Positions 11,442 to 23,763 of a DNA stretch of 64,000 bases are shown piece by piece. The notes beneath the pieces were generated by a model that was not told where the DNA came from, ran no database searches, and worked only from the letters and a program-made list of their open reading frames with translations. Numbering within the stretch: position 1 is the stretch's first letter; every line of letters starts with the position of its first letter. Made by a program: the position numbers and the translations under genes. This stretch comes from Annulohypoxylon bovei var. microspora (Eukaryota; Ascomycota; Sordariomycetes; Xylariales; Hypoxylaceae): contig MU405292.1 of assembly GCA_022836615.1 (NCBI GenBank), forward strand, positions 1 through 64,000, written 5' to 3'.

Positions 11442-14400
11442 TTATTCCTCCACAGCTGCGGTTGGCGGTTCTTCGGGTATAGTGCTTGTGATTACCCCAT
11501 CGTTAGCGGCGCCTGAGCTTGGGTCGGAACCTCCCTTCAGTCGCCGACGCCTTGCTCTTCTTTCTTCGGCCGCAGACTTTCTCAAACTATCTCGCTTGTC
11601 GGGGTTCTCGTCATCCGCCCCGTCGCCGCCCCTCATGTCTTGTAGTAGCATCGCAGCCCTCTGAGCCAGGCCATCGTCTGCAGCTTCCTCGGGAACCTCG
11701 GTAGGTGAGGCCAAGTCCGGACTGAGGGGATTGGTATCCGAATCTGCAGTACCGTTGGTGCCTTCGGAGCGGATGGCGGCTTCGGCCTCGGGTATCTCGT
11801 TGATGTCGGGGATCTTTTGGCCTGAAGCGACACGAACTTGGTGGCGATCCTTTAGGCGCGCACGCCTCCTCCTGTCTCGCTGGTCTCTCGTCTGCGGCGC
11901 CGCGGCGCGCAATTTCTCTAGTAGAGAGTCCATTGCACCAGCAGAGGCCGGCGACGGCGGGCCGCTCTCCACGGCTCCTTGAACCCTGAGCTGAGCGTGT
12001 TTCCGTTTCATGCTAGCTTCGTTTCTACGTCGCGTCTCTTCATATTGGACGTTCTTGTCTCTGCTCTTCTTCCACCCCTGGAGGAACATAGCCAGCTTGG
12101 TGAAAAAGTCGCGGCGGGCGTTATCGTCCTTGGGATCTTCGCCGTAGAAGACCATAATGTCGTCGTATACGCGGATCATCTCTTCTAGGTACAGCGACAT
12201 CTGTTCTGCCTTTCGACGAGCGTCCTTCATGCACCGCTGAACGATTTGCGAGACACGGTCCTGAGGGTGAAACTTCTTAGGATCGCTGAGGTTTCCGTTA
12301 TCTAGTGACCTCTGCACGTTGCGGATGTTCTCTATGTATCTCCTGGCATCCGCCTGCAGCTGCTCGATGTTGATCTTCTGAGCAGTTATGACATTGTTGA
12401 TATCATTTGTGAAGTTTTCCCACTCGGGGTATTGGTTGCGCACGATACGCTCGACGAGATCTGCAAGCGTCGACTGGTTTTTGTCGTCTTTGACCATGGC
12501 CAAGCGGGCGAGCGAGCTGAGCTTGAAACCCCTTGCTTGTTTGTTTGCGTCGTTCATGTAGTTACCGATATCGAGGATCAATCCGAGGACGTTCATCAGG
12601 GAAACGGAATCCCGTAGTGCCTCCGATACCGAGACAACGTGATGGATCTTATCATTGATTTCGTCGTAGTCAGATTCGTAGCTTCGTGTTAATGCTAACG
12701 CCCGCATCCTGCTCTTCCAATAGTGGTGTAGCTCAAAGGCAGTGAATAGGTAGAGCTGATCCTGCCGGGTTAGCTCGGCTGGATCCTGTTCGCGATTTTC
12801 GTCGTTGGCTTCTGGACCGGTCCAATCTTTGCTGTACGGCGCCATAAGTTTCGCGGTATTGTCCGAAATATTGCACAAGTCATCCTTCTGTAGGAAATCC
12901 ATCACCACGGGGTTATCAAGAACTTCTTTGTCGCAGTGGATGATCGTCTGGACGATCTTTTCTACAGAGTACGAGGACATCTTGGCAAAAGCAATTTCTA
13001 AAGCAAAGTTAGCATCCAAACGATTCTCAGCGCGCTCCTAGAACCGTGCTTACCATAAGCTTTCCGAAGATCGCCGGAGATGATCTGCTTCTTGTCATCC
13101 TTCTTAGAGGCTCCAACCCCAAGCTTCTTGATCTCCTTAGCCATGAACAGCTTCTCAACTTCGTCGAGAATGCCCTTCCTACTAAGTTCGGCATATTTCT
13201 CTTCTCTTTCCTCTACAGAAGGAGCATGCGCCGCCCAATGGCTTGTTTCGGGGGTATCGACCTTGTCCCAATGGAGAGCCTTGAGCTTCTTCTTCGGTCT
13301 AACGATAGGGAGACCTATGGTAGTTGTCGGGGCGAAGTTATTTTGCGCAGACAGGAAGTGGCCGGACATGGCACCAGGCATCGGCGGAGGTGGCGGAGCA
13401 CCGGGCATACCAGGCATACCAGGCATAGGCGGCGGAGGTGGAGGGGGAGGACCACCCGCTGCAGACGTGGGTGAGAGCATCCCTGGCATCGGAGGGGGAG
13501 GGGGAGGTGGCGGAGGAGCACCCGGAATCTGACCCGGCATTGGCGGAGGAGGCGGCGGCGGCGGTGGTGGCGGTGCTCCCGGAAGTTGACCTGGCATCGG
13601 GGGCGGCGGTGGAGGCGGAGGAGGCGGGGGAGCGGCCGTGTCGCTAACTTGGATCTTAGGCGGCTCGATCTCGCCTGGCGTGATAGGCGATTGAGACTCG
13701 AGACTTGGATGCGAAGGACCGGTAGTCGCGCCCTCACCCTCCTCGGAGTCGCTGACCTCGTCCTTCCTGCCCTTCGCTTGAATCTCGCTGAGGAGATTGG
13801 CAGCCTGTTTGGGATCCATGACGGGTCTTCTAATCTCGACGACTCTTGGTTTTTCGTATACAATGTCATCTTCACCCTCGAGAGCGCCATCGTCAGCGCC
13901 GGAGCCTGGCTGTCCATTGACAGGTTTTCTCGACAGCCTAGTCTGGCGGTTGACGGTTCCGAGCATACCAGTAGCCATACCGGGCGGCGGGAGCCCTGAA
14001 CCCTCTGGCCCGTCAGAATAACTATCCGGGTAGCCGTCCATCTCTTCGCGGAGCGCACGCAGGCGATCCGAAGGCCCAATTGTCTCGCCCCAGACTCTAC
14101 CTTCGAGTTTATACTGGGTCTTCTGCCGCTCGAGCTGCATCGCAAGCCGGTCCATAAGCCTTTCACGATCTAAGATACCTTGCATCTGAGCAGGATCCTC
14201 GTTGGCTATCTTGCTTCCAGTGCTGCTCTTGACAGCCTGCGAAGCGGCGACATCTTGAGCATCCCTGAGCATGAGGTATAATTCTCTCGTCTCCAGCTCG
14301 TACCGTTGCGCCTCCTTCGCACGGACGGTCTGCATGTTTTCGATCTCGGCCTTGAGGCCATCTGCTTGACGTTTCTGCGCCTCGATGAAGCGGGCCTGCT

Positions 14401-16720
14401 CCTCTAGCTGTCTCTGAAGCTTAGCTACGAGACCATCCGCACCTAGCTCCAGCTGCGCCTTCATCTCGTCTCGCTCTGCCATGGCGGCATCGGCGATCTG
14501 CCGAGCCTCTAACGACTCATCCAGAGCTTGGCGGGCCTCGGAATCCGTATGTAGCTTGTCTAAGAGACTCTGGACGGTGAAATTCAAGCTCTGCTTCAGG
14601 TCCATGTTCGGCAGCCGCCGGTCCATGGCCACGTAGCTAAGCATCGAGTCGACGAGCTGGAACATGCGCAACCGTTCCTCTCCGTCGTTATCTCGGATCA
14701 GAAGCAGGTGTTGCAGCGCCGATATGAAGTAGTCGTGCGTCTTAGAGCCCTGGAGCCGCTGTTGAATAGCGTCGACGATCTGGGCAGGATCGTTGAGGTC
14801 CTTAACCTCTCCCTCGATGCTGTCCTTGATGCTGCTATTCTCCCGCTCGAGCATATCCTCGTAGTCGATAGCCTCGTTCGTATGGAATCGCTCGATCTGC
14901 TTGTCTATCAGGTCATACTGAAACGCCTCCATCTTCGTGAGGATCCGCTTGATCCCGCAGGCGCCGAACTGCGCCCTGATGTGCATGCGAAGCTGGAGGT
15001 CATTCTCTGGCGCGTCGATGATCGAGTTGACGAGTATGAGCGTCGCGACAGCATATTCCATCAAGAGGTTCTCCATGCCGATGCCACCGCTCCGGACTTC
15101 GTCGCTGGCTCCCACGAGACTGCCCATCTTGCCACGCCCGTCTGCCGTGACCTCGACGAGCCGCATCCAAGCATCGAACCGGCCATTCTCGTTCTGCTGG
15201 CTCTTCACCACGTCCATGGCCTGGATGACCTTGAGGTGTCCCTCGCCCCCGTCCCAATGGCACAAGAAGGACAGAACATCGCTGACGAGTTTTCGCGTCG
15301 TAAGCCTCGGCGATATGAGAGATGTGACGAGGGCCACGACCACCTGCTGGTGGGCGAGCGCATCGTCGGCGCCGTATTTGTTGTTTAGCAGAGCTTTCAG
15401 ACACTTCAGAATATCATATTCCTTGTCGAGATTCTTATCGCTCGCCTTCGCGTCGGACGGAGCCGCGGGCCCTACGGGATTCTTGCGGTTGAGTTTTAAT
15501 AAGACGTTAGTGAGAGCCACCTGCCCTTGACATTCGATGAAGCGCTTCACCCATCCGATCTGCTGAGTGCGCAAGTTGACCTCGAGGCTACCGAGACCCT
15601 TCAAGTCCAAGCTGTTGTCCATCACTTTTCGAACGTACCACTCAGGAGAACCCTCTTCGTCGGAGGATGCGGCGATATTGAAATCTGAGTATTGCCCCGA
15701 TCTCGCCGTCTGCCTCTTCTTCTGCTCACCTTGCCATTCCGTCAGGCGATCTTGGTAGATAAGGGTCCATTTCTTCGACGACGGGTACGCCTGCATTTGC
15801 CGTCGTGCTTGCTCGGGGAGATTGTGCCATCCTCGCTTCACCATCAGCTCGTAGAACATCTGCTCGGTGACCCTATCATCTTCCGGTCTGGCAAACGAAG
15901 GACCGTCTGCGGCAGCGCCGCCGACGCCAGGAGGTTGATGACCCGGGGACCCTGGAAGCTTGGTTAAACGATGCGAATCTCTACTCGAGGGGTGCGATGC
16001 AATGGAACTCTGGGATGTTGCACTGGGCAGTGCTGCTTTGGATGAGCGCTTGATTGTGGAATTATAAGGGGATACTCCTTTACCTGAAAATACGCTGGAC
16101 TGGTCGCTCTGCCTGGAGGTTCTGCCGTAGCCGGGCGCGCCATATCCCGGTAGGGAATCCCACCTCTCGGTGTAGGAGTTCGACATCGAAGACGCCGTGC
16201 TTCCGCGAGGTGCTAGACTACCCGAATTCGGACCCCACTGCTGGAATTGCGTCTGGCGGCCGGTAGAAGCCATCGTTATATTATTTGGGCCGGGGGGCGG
16301 GCGCGAGGCTGAGAGGTGAGAGCCAGAGACGCCGGACATGGTTGCGAGCGTTTTCGCATCAAAGGTTGGATACTGGTGGAAGTCGGCAGTCGCTTTATTC
16401 AGCTGGTGCGGCAGAGGTTCTCGGCCCACGGGTAACTGCTCGCCTCGAGGGAGGTATTCGACGGGTACGGGGCTCCGCTGGTCTGCATGCGTGGTATCGT
16501 ACGGAATTGCGGTGATGACGCCCGCATTGTTGTTAACTCCGGTGTCAGGAGAAACCGGTCTATCGACTGATATTATCGACGAGGCCCTAGCATGTCGAGA
16601 AGTACGCGATATTATGGAATCCTGATCTGAGCCGAGGTACCGTCCTTCCTCGCTGCCTGTGTGTCTCTTATCACTCCTATGTTTACTCCTAGAAAAGAAG
16701 CCCTTCCCGGCGGACGACAT
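11442..16720 (-). CDS. sepA: Diaphanous-type formin (SepA/Bni1-like)
   Basis: Formins nucleate and elongate unbranched actin filaments for polarised growth and septation. Two exons on the minus strand (16720-13054 and 12997-11442) encode about 1740 residues, close to Aspergillus SepA. The 56-bp intron (donor GTAAGC, acceptor TTTAG) lies inside FH2 and joins DLRKAY to EIAFAKM. Domain order: a Ser-rich disordered N-terminus; the GTPase-binding/FH3 region from about residue 280 (EQMFYELMVKRGWHNLPEQA); a coiled coil at about 800-900; FH1 at about 1027-1115 with long proline runs broken by MPGQ-type spacers; FH2 from about 1140 (LKALHWDKVD) through the GNYMN motif to about 1560. A basic stretch near 1690 (RRARRRRLKGG) may be the autoregulatory tail. 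The Rho-GTPase partner and autoinhibition are inferred from the family. Confidence 0.95.
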
Positions 16721-19364
16721 GGCTGCGTCAGTGGAGAGGGCGCGCTAAGACGCAGAGCGCTCCGATCACTTCCTACTAATAATTAATCTTATCTACCAAA
16801 CAGTCGTATGTTTTGATTTCTAATTCGGAACGAGAACGAGGCGAAAAGAAACAATCGAAGACTATGTGGGATATCGGGTTCCTGCCGTCAATGTATTGGA
16901 TGTTGAAGGCGTCGGATGAATTGCATCGTGCTCTCTGGCAGGGAATATCGACTTCGCAACGAATATACAGACTGAAATTGTAGATCTAGGATGAGGTGAA
17001 GACCTGCATGAACGGGTGGCAGAATATTAGCATGATGTTTGGCGATGAAGCAGATGAAGCAGTATAGGTAATGCAAGGGTATAAGGGTTAGGTAGGTATT
17101 TCGTATTTTAGTTTTAGTTAGGTAGGTATTTTTGACCAATTTACTCGAAAGGAGTCGGAAGACAAGAATGCGCGACAGAGAAGGGGGGGCCAGGAGTTGA
17201 CGGAGACGCTGGTATACGTACATAGAACTGAAGACACACAAGACTACATGAAAAGCAACAATTCTAACCGCAATACTTCCCCATCAACGGTGAATCGACG
17301 TCGTTGTTGTTAAAGGATCGAATTTAGAGAAAGTGTAGGGGTGGGAAAGAGTTTAGTTTCTAGTTTATCGAGAAGGTTATCGAGAAGTGTGATAATGTTG
17401 CTCAAAGGAGGTTTCCCGTCTGATGAGACTTAACAGAAGTAAGGTTACAGTTTGTGCAATGTCGCGGTAGGTACCGTACATGGTACCAAGCACTCTGTGG
17501 TGGCCAGGATGCAACTTATTGTAACTTACAGGGTACATTTAAAATGTTCCAATGTCGCCGTTTCCCTCTAAGACTCCCGAGGACCTCCCCCCATTTGCGA
17601 TACGATAAGCGCCTAGTACTGTACCTTTACCTGCTCTGCTGCTTTACCTGATTTGAATTTAGAGCAAGAGTCAGGTCCAATTAAGCTCCAATCACGATGA
17701 AGGAATCAGGGGGTATTTGCACAACGTGGCTACTGTAATTATTATTATTATTATTAATAGTACAGAGTTCTAAAGTTATGTTTTCAGTGTCCAGTATCCA
17801 CAACTTTAAGCACGTAATGAAGAATGATCAGTCGTATTCATCATTTATCTGAGTAACACCAATTATAAAAGCCCCTAATTGTTTCTTTGTTTCACGTAGT
17901 ACAGAATTTGGAATGGTATACACATCTTATGTCGTGTAATCTGTACGGGATACCACCGATTTCTATCGAGAAATGCCATGATACAACCGTGGCAGTGGGA
18001 CGTCGAAAGGTGTGGACGTTTCTGAAACTTGAAGTGGAACATAAACCCCTGGAAGATCCAACACGACGATGGTGATAATGATGCGATCTGAGGTTGCCTT
18101 GGATCCCCAGACCCAAAGAACCCCAAGACTTCCAAGACCAAGTCCAGTCTTACACATACGTACGTATACATACCTACCTAGGTTAAGTGCCTTGGTGTGT
18201 CCTATGATACATTCGTACTTGGTTGGTATTAGGGTATGAGTGAAAAACCTGGCTGGCGCAACACGGACATACTCAACTCCAGCAGCAGTCCAGCCAGTCC
18301 ACAGTCCAGCCAGTCCAGCCAGTCCACAGTCCGCAGTCCACAGTCCACAGTCTAGGTAGGTAAAGTGACAGAGTGGTCACTTATCGAATTGTGGACGTTT
18401 GTGAATGTTTGGATGAATGGTAGGACACTACTGTACGAGTGCCCTTAGCTGATGGAGATCTTTAGCCGATGCGCAGAATAGGGGTTGCATACATACATTT
18501 TCAGCTCCATTTTCTGGCCGTTAAGGAGGGGATCGGGTCCCAATTTGAAGGATTCGGGATGAACATTGAGACCCATTTGGCCCATTGATTCTTCGTAGTA
18601 GCTGATTTGCATACGTTAGGGCCTACCTTTTCCATAACCAATACATAACCGGTTGATGGGGGCTCTAATATGAATATTCTTGTTCTTGATAAAAGCGATT
18701 CATGCATTACCTAGGTATATTATTATTCAGTCAAAATAGAGTAATTAGAGTAATAACGTCGTCACGCAATGGCGAACCTTGCGAACCTTGCAGACTTATG
18801 TATTTCTTCTACCCCGTGTGGCCCGTGAGTAGGTACCTATCGAACGGCCCCGACTTTGGCCGCCAATAACCTTAACCAATGGCGAAGGAACCCCGAAATA
18901 GGATAGACCAGTTTAACTTATGTAAGCACATAGGTACATGAAGCAAGATCCATAGATTTTGTAACTGCGCGTACGTAACCATGTCCATATTCAGCCTTAC
19001 AACATACAATTGATCAGAGAAAAGCTCTAATTGAGCTTCTACTTGGCGTGGAAGAGGCTTTCTTTTCTCTAGTCTTGATATCACTTGCTCGCGATCGACC
19101 GAAGTGTCGTACAACTCTACGAATATCCAAACATACAAACATACAAACATAAGAACGAACACTTGTCATCTCGCTGCGCCTTCAGCCTCCACGAACGACA
19201 ATTATAGAAACGGGGGTTTCGGGATCGACTCAGCTTGATCTTCGAGGCTTTTCATGGGAAACTTAGATTTGCAATTTTGGCCGAGACATCTTGGTCGCAT
19301 TGCTCGGTATCCCTCTATCATGCTCTTCTGATAGAAGACAACATTACACAATTCCGCCAGCACG
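16721..19364. other. 2.6-kb intergenic region between divergent genes
   Basis: It lies between the formin start (minus) and the small membrane-protein gene (plus), so it should hold both promoters. It contains several TAGGTAGGTA words (near 17093, 17120, 18170 and 18352), an ATT run near 17739, and the CAGTCC repeat at 18286-18353. No coding exon is supported. Confidence 0.5.
18286..18353. repeat. CAGTCCA/CAGTCCAGC short tandem repeat
   Basis: About nine units of CAGTCC separated by AGC, ACA or GC form a degenerate minisatellite. It ends directly against a CTAGGTAGG word. Confidence 0.85.
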
Positions 19365-19955
19365 ATGGGCACTACCATTTCCGTAGTCAAAGTAAGTATT
19401 CACTACCTAATAACTATACCTACGCAATTGTACTAAAGCTCACACTCGTAGACACTTGTAATACCCGCCGTCATCTCCCTAATACTCTTCCTCCTATCCA
19501 ATTACCTTCTCGTTCCGTTATGGCGACATTACCGAACTCGATATAGCCAGTACCTTCCTCTCGACACGATATCGAACCATACCTCGACCCTACGCGGCAG
19601 GGTTCAAGACGCGATAGCTCGGTGGTTGGTACCATCCCGATGGCGCTTCAATTCCCGCGATCGTGTCGTAGTAGGGGCCGACGATGCTTCTGACCTAGGC
19701 TTTAGCTCCGAGGAAGGCGAGGAATTAGACGATGTAGACGACGACCGCCGACACGCGCTGTCATTGGATGCGCATATCCCGGTGCATACGGATAGTATAA
19801 GAAGGTTGAGCAGAGAGTAGGTTCAGAAGTCCTTCTAAGAAGTCACAGGTTTCACTTTGCGGCACAGAGCTAACTATGAGGAGTGTAGTTTAGAGGAGGG
19901 CTTCCGAGATGATAGTGACGAGGAGGACAACAACACGCGCCGTGTTAGGCGGTAG
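19365..19955 (+). CDS. Small conserved single-pass membrane protein, function unknown
   Basis: Three exons, 19365-19391, 19452-19816 and 19889-19955, give 152 residues. Exon 1 is only nine codons (MGTTISVVK, phase 0; donor GTAAGT). Intron 2 (donor GTAGGT, branch CTAAC, acceptor TGTAG) removes an in-frame TAG that would otherwise end the protein at 19818 and restores RRLSRDLEEGFRDDSDEE. Residues 10-32 form one hydrophobic helix (TLVIPAVISLILFLLSNYLL) followed by a basic PLWRHYRTRYSQYLPLDTIS segment, and the C-terminal half is acidic. I recall similar short uncharacterised proteins in other Sordariomycetes with the same LVPLWR...RYSQYLPL core, which supports the model. The N-terminus MGTT might be myristoylated; that is inference. 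No function is known to me. Confidence 0.8.
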
Positions 19956-20431
19956 CACGTCCTCCGTCGTTAAGTAACAGCTGGACTCGGTGTTATGGTT
20001 TTAGAGCGATTATGTTTTCTTCCTTAGACATAGGAAATTGCCGTTCAAATGCCTAAGAAGGCATCGGGGAACAGCTGAATCACAAAACAGCTATGGTTCG
20101 ATTTGGTACGGATTGTACCAGAACGAACATGGCCTGACGGCGGGATCTTGTAACCATGTATAGTGAGTTTGGAGTTTTGAACGAATCCTTATTTTTCAAG
20201 GTGCAACGTACATATGTCTCACTGGAGGGCGGTATTTCGAGAACGGTGACTGGACTACTGAATTCGTTGGCTTAATCAGTACGTCTGAACTGACATACCC
20301 AGTGACTTGAATGCGGCGAATTCTGTGACACAGTCTTTCCCGTGGGTTACTGTATATAAGAACAGGCAGATTTTTTGGTACCCGAGCAAACCGTATGGAT
20401 TAGGTCTTAACTACCATAGCGGCAAAATGTG

Positions 20432-20530
20432 GTTCTAGAAAATGGTTATTTACAACCAAAAAACGGTTATTTACAGCCAAAAAACGGTTGTTAAAAGGTG
20501 CAAACGATTGTTATAAAAAGCGAACGATTG
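20432..20530. repeat. Array of degenerate ACGGTT/ACGATT repeats
   Basis: Five imperfect units of about 20 bp follow each other (cores ATGGTTATTTAC, ACGGTTATTTAC, ACGGTTGTTAAA, ACGATTGTTATA, ACGATTGTTGTT). Related AAAACCGTT/AAAGCGTT words occur in reverse orientation at about 21167-21195, suggesting subterminal repeats of an old element. Confidence 0.6.
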
Positions 20531-20946
20531 TTGTTAGGAAAATGCATTTTATAAGTGGGTCAATAGTAAAAACAATGATCTTATTGGTCAATTTGCGTTG
20601 AACCTTAGTAAGCGGCTGCTCAGTTGAACTTAAAATCTTAAAGGTTTTTTTTTTTTTTACATGTAAACACCCACAACAACACCACCCACATACACCAGGT
20701 AAACCTAATCCCATCGCGTCAAGTTAGCTAATATATTAGAATACAACCTACCTATGTAGGTAGTCGCATCAGGTAAGCAAGTATTTCTACCTTGTATCAA
20801 TCCATTGATCGAATCGAATCTAATCAAGTAGTCGATTTCAACCAGGCTAGATCTAGCAAAGCAAGTAAACACAGGTCAATATCTAAGGTAAGTTAATCAA
20901 GTTCAAATACAATCAGTTCTAGTAAGTCAACTCCAGTTGAATCAAA

Positions 20947-21016
20947 CCAACCCAGTCTATCCAACCCAGTCTATCCAACCCAGTCTATCCAACCCAGTCT
21001 ATCCAACCCAATCTAT
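20947..21016. repeat. 14-bp minisatellite, five units
   Basis: Five head-to-tail copies of CCAACCCAGTCTAT. The first four are identical and the fifth has one G-to-A change, which indicates recent expansion. Confidence 0.95.
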
Positions 21017-21200
21017 CCAAGCCAGCAATCTAGTCGCGTCAGGTCAGTATTTAAACCAGTAGGTATGTTTACATACAATAGCCACTCTGTAGCAACCAGT
21101 AGTTCATAAAAATTATGCAAATTGTAAACTATCGTATGAAAATAAGAAGCATTTGCAGGTCAAAAAGCGTTCTTAGATCAAAAACCGTTTTCAGCCCACC

Positions 21201-21244
21201 AATCATTCGCCCCCAACTAGACGACTATTAATGGGCGAATGATT
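21201..21244. repeat. Perfect 12-bp inverted repeat with 20-bp loop
   Basis: AATCATTCGCCC at 21201-21212 pairs exactly with GGGCGAATGATT at 21233-21244. It is likely part of the degraded element around it. Confidence 0.85.
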
Positions 21245-23614
21245 TTTCAGTTCAATAACCGTAATATTTCCCCACATATTGCCGGTATGGTAGTCTGCCG
21301 AACGAATTCTGCATACCTATCAAACAAATAATTTCCGATTTGCTATAACCGGCACATGCTTGATGCAATGTGGTTGTACTAGGTATGTAGCTCGGGATTG
21401 ATTTAGACTATGCCAAAATAGGGGTTACAACTATGTATATGAGCAGGCAAAGAAAAAAGCACCTTCAGTATGTATGTTTTTATCTTAGGCATAATACATG
21501 AGAGCTTGGAAATGCTATTAGGAACTATATTTAGATGAAACATTGGTACGAATCATCTAACGGTTCATAGTAGGTTTTCGATGCGGCAAGAATGAGATGG
21601 TGTGGTTACCTAGATGCTCTAAGGAAGACAAGATGTTATTAAGGCAGACACGTCTTCTCTCTATAGAGCCTCACCTAGACTTACACCCCGATAGCTCAAC
21701 ATTAAACGCCTCTAGATTATCAGGCCATGAAATCGGCACGACCTCAAAGATATGTCAAGATGAAATCCAACCTGAATATTTAGTGAGAATCTACTGAGTA
21801 TAGCTGTAATTCTTAGATATTTGAGAGATAACGAAAACAGGCTTAAATGAAAGCCACGAGACTAACAAAGCTTCATAACGAACTACTTTATCAACTAAAA
21901 CTAGACGCCATCTATCTTACGTATGGACTAGCAAACTTAGAAGAGACGAAAACAAGAATGAGATAGACTGTTTACCACATGGTATTTTAGGAATATGTCT
22001 AATTTCCTAAAGTCAATTCTGCTCTTAAGTTGAAAACATAACGCCATTTTCGTCTTCCACGGTCCGGATTGCGAATATGTTTAGCCGACGCTCGATCCGA
22101 AATTTACGGAGAGGCTGGCGCGGGAGGTGATGGAATTTCAGAAAAAGGATTTGATCTTCGAATACCGCATGCGGAATGACCTAAGGTTTACTGGGTGATG
22201 TGCCCAGATACCCGCAGTCCGCGTCTAATACCTATCATGGTGCATGGACGGTAGGCACTTAGACATACATATGTATGTGCTAGTAAATCCAATCGTGCCT
22301 TGGCTGCACGTGGCCGACATCACATTCCAAGCCTTATCTTGCATCCCGGCAACCATCACGAATTCGGCCATCTCGAAAGGGTAAGAAAATACGCACATGA
22401 GTATGCTTATCTGCCTCGCGGGTACTGGTGTAGCCCTTACTACGATACAATCCAGCGCACATGATGCCATACCTAAGTAAAGGGTGGTGGAGCTAGCTTG
22501 AACTAAATAGCCAGCGGATTGTCTATTCCTCTTGAGTTTATACACTTTATATAGTCTATAGTCTAACTATCGATGTAAAGTTGTATCTGTATAAGTCGCT
22601 CGCCCAGTCTTATTCGTTATACCGTGAAGATTGAACCTTAGGGACGAGAAGAAAGATCTGTGCCTGAGCTGAACGAAACCATTGGCTCTCTCGCAATCAT
22701 ATTCCCTTTTAAACCTTGAGACTAATTCTTGGAATTCAAAGCCCAAAAGGTTCCACAACCTCGGAAACAGGCTCTGATTTGATCGCATGAGAAGGATTTC
22801 CCGACTCCCCATTCTGCCTTGGCCTATCCCGACTCACAAATGAGGCTGCGTTTCTGGACCGCATAGTCATCGAGCGAGTTAAACACAAAACACAAAGCCA
22901 ACCCCAGACGACCAATCGACTTACGGCCCGCGACCGTATCTGAATCATTTCGATCACATCATTAGGACGTGATATGTATGGATTCTGCTGGGGTTTTCCT
23001 TCCCAACACTCGTCCCTACTAATTCTCGTCCTCGTTTCCTACTTGATCATCCCTCCGTAATCGTCGGTTCACTTGGACCACCTAACCTGAGGGATCCTAC
23101 CGATTCGGCAGACCCAGGCGTTCCCGGCTCATCAAGGTCAAACCAGAGGTCCGCGCACGAGAACGTCAGACAAGCAAACAGAAAAATATCCCCCCAAAAA
23201 TTAAGACCCGTCCCAAAAAGCAAGAGACGTCTCTTGATCCCACCGTCCCGTTGATTGGACCGGATCCCCCAGCCAAAAGCCGAAACAGGCTAACAGCTAC
23301 CCTCCCTACGCCTGCCTATTACTATTATCCAGCCAGCGCTGACTGTGTGTATACTGTGGTTGCAGCTCGCTTGCCCATTCCACTTGATGTTGTTGCTGCG
23401 TCTCCAGCCTGTCGCTCAAAACAACGCTCGCACAAGTTAACTGGCTACCTGCCTACCGCCTCAGTAAACCTCAGGCAGGCTTTATGGTCCTAGCCTTGCC
23501 ATTCAATTGTATTCTGACCTTACCCTTCCTCCCGCTCTCGCTATTGATTTCCACACCAACCTTATTTTCTCTACCAACATCACCACCCCCGATCCCTCCA
23601 ATCAGCGACCGACC

Positions 23615-23715
23615 ATGAGGCCTTTACCCAAGGTCAGCTTGAAGCTGCTCAAGAAGCTGCTCTCGCGGCGCAGCTCCAACAATCCCTCGCCCACCACCGT
23701 CTCGTCGCCGCAGAC

Positions 23716-23763
<48 letters not shown>

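Larger units (their letters stand above)
19956..23614. other. 3.6-kb AT-rich, repeat-bearing intergenic region
   Basis: No gene is supported. Positions 20432-21256 look like a degraded element: CGGTT-rich short repeats at both ends in opposite orientation, a perfect 12-bp inverted repeat, and a 14-bp minisatellite between. Positions 23000-23614 are more GC-rich and lead into the RING gene, probably promoter and 5' UTR. Confidence 0.5.

Noticed and set aside
13315..14166. Long second frame on the minus strand inside the formin gene
   Set aside because: It overlaps the proline-rich FH1 coding DNA in another frame; the composition is an Arg/Pro/Leu shadow of CCN-rich codons.
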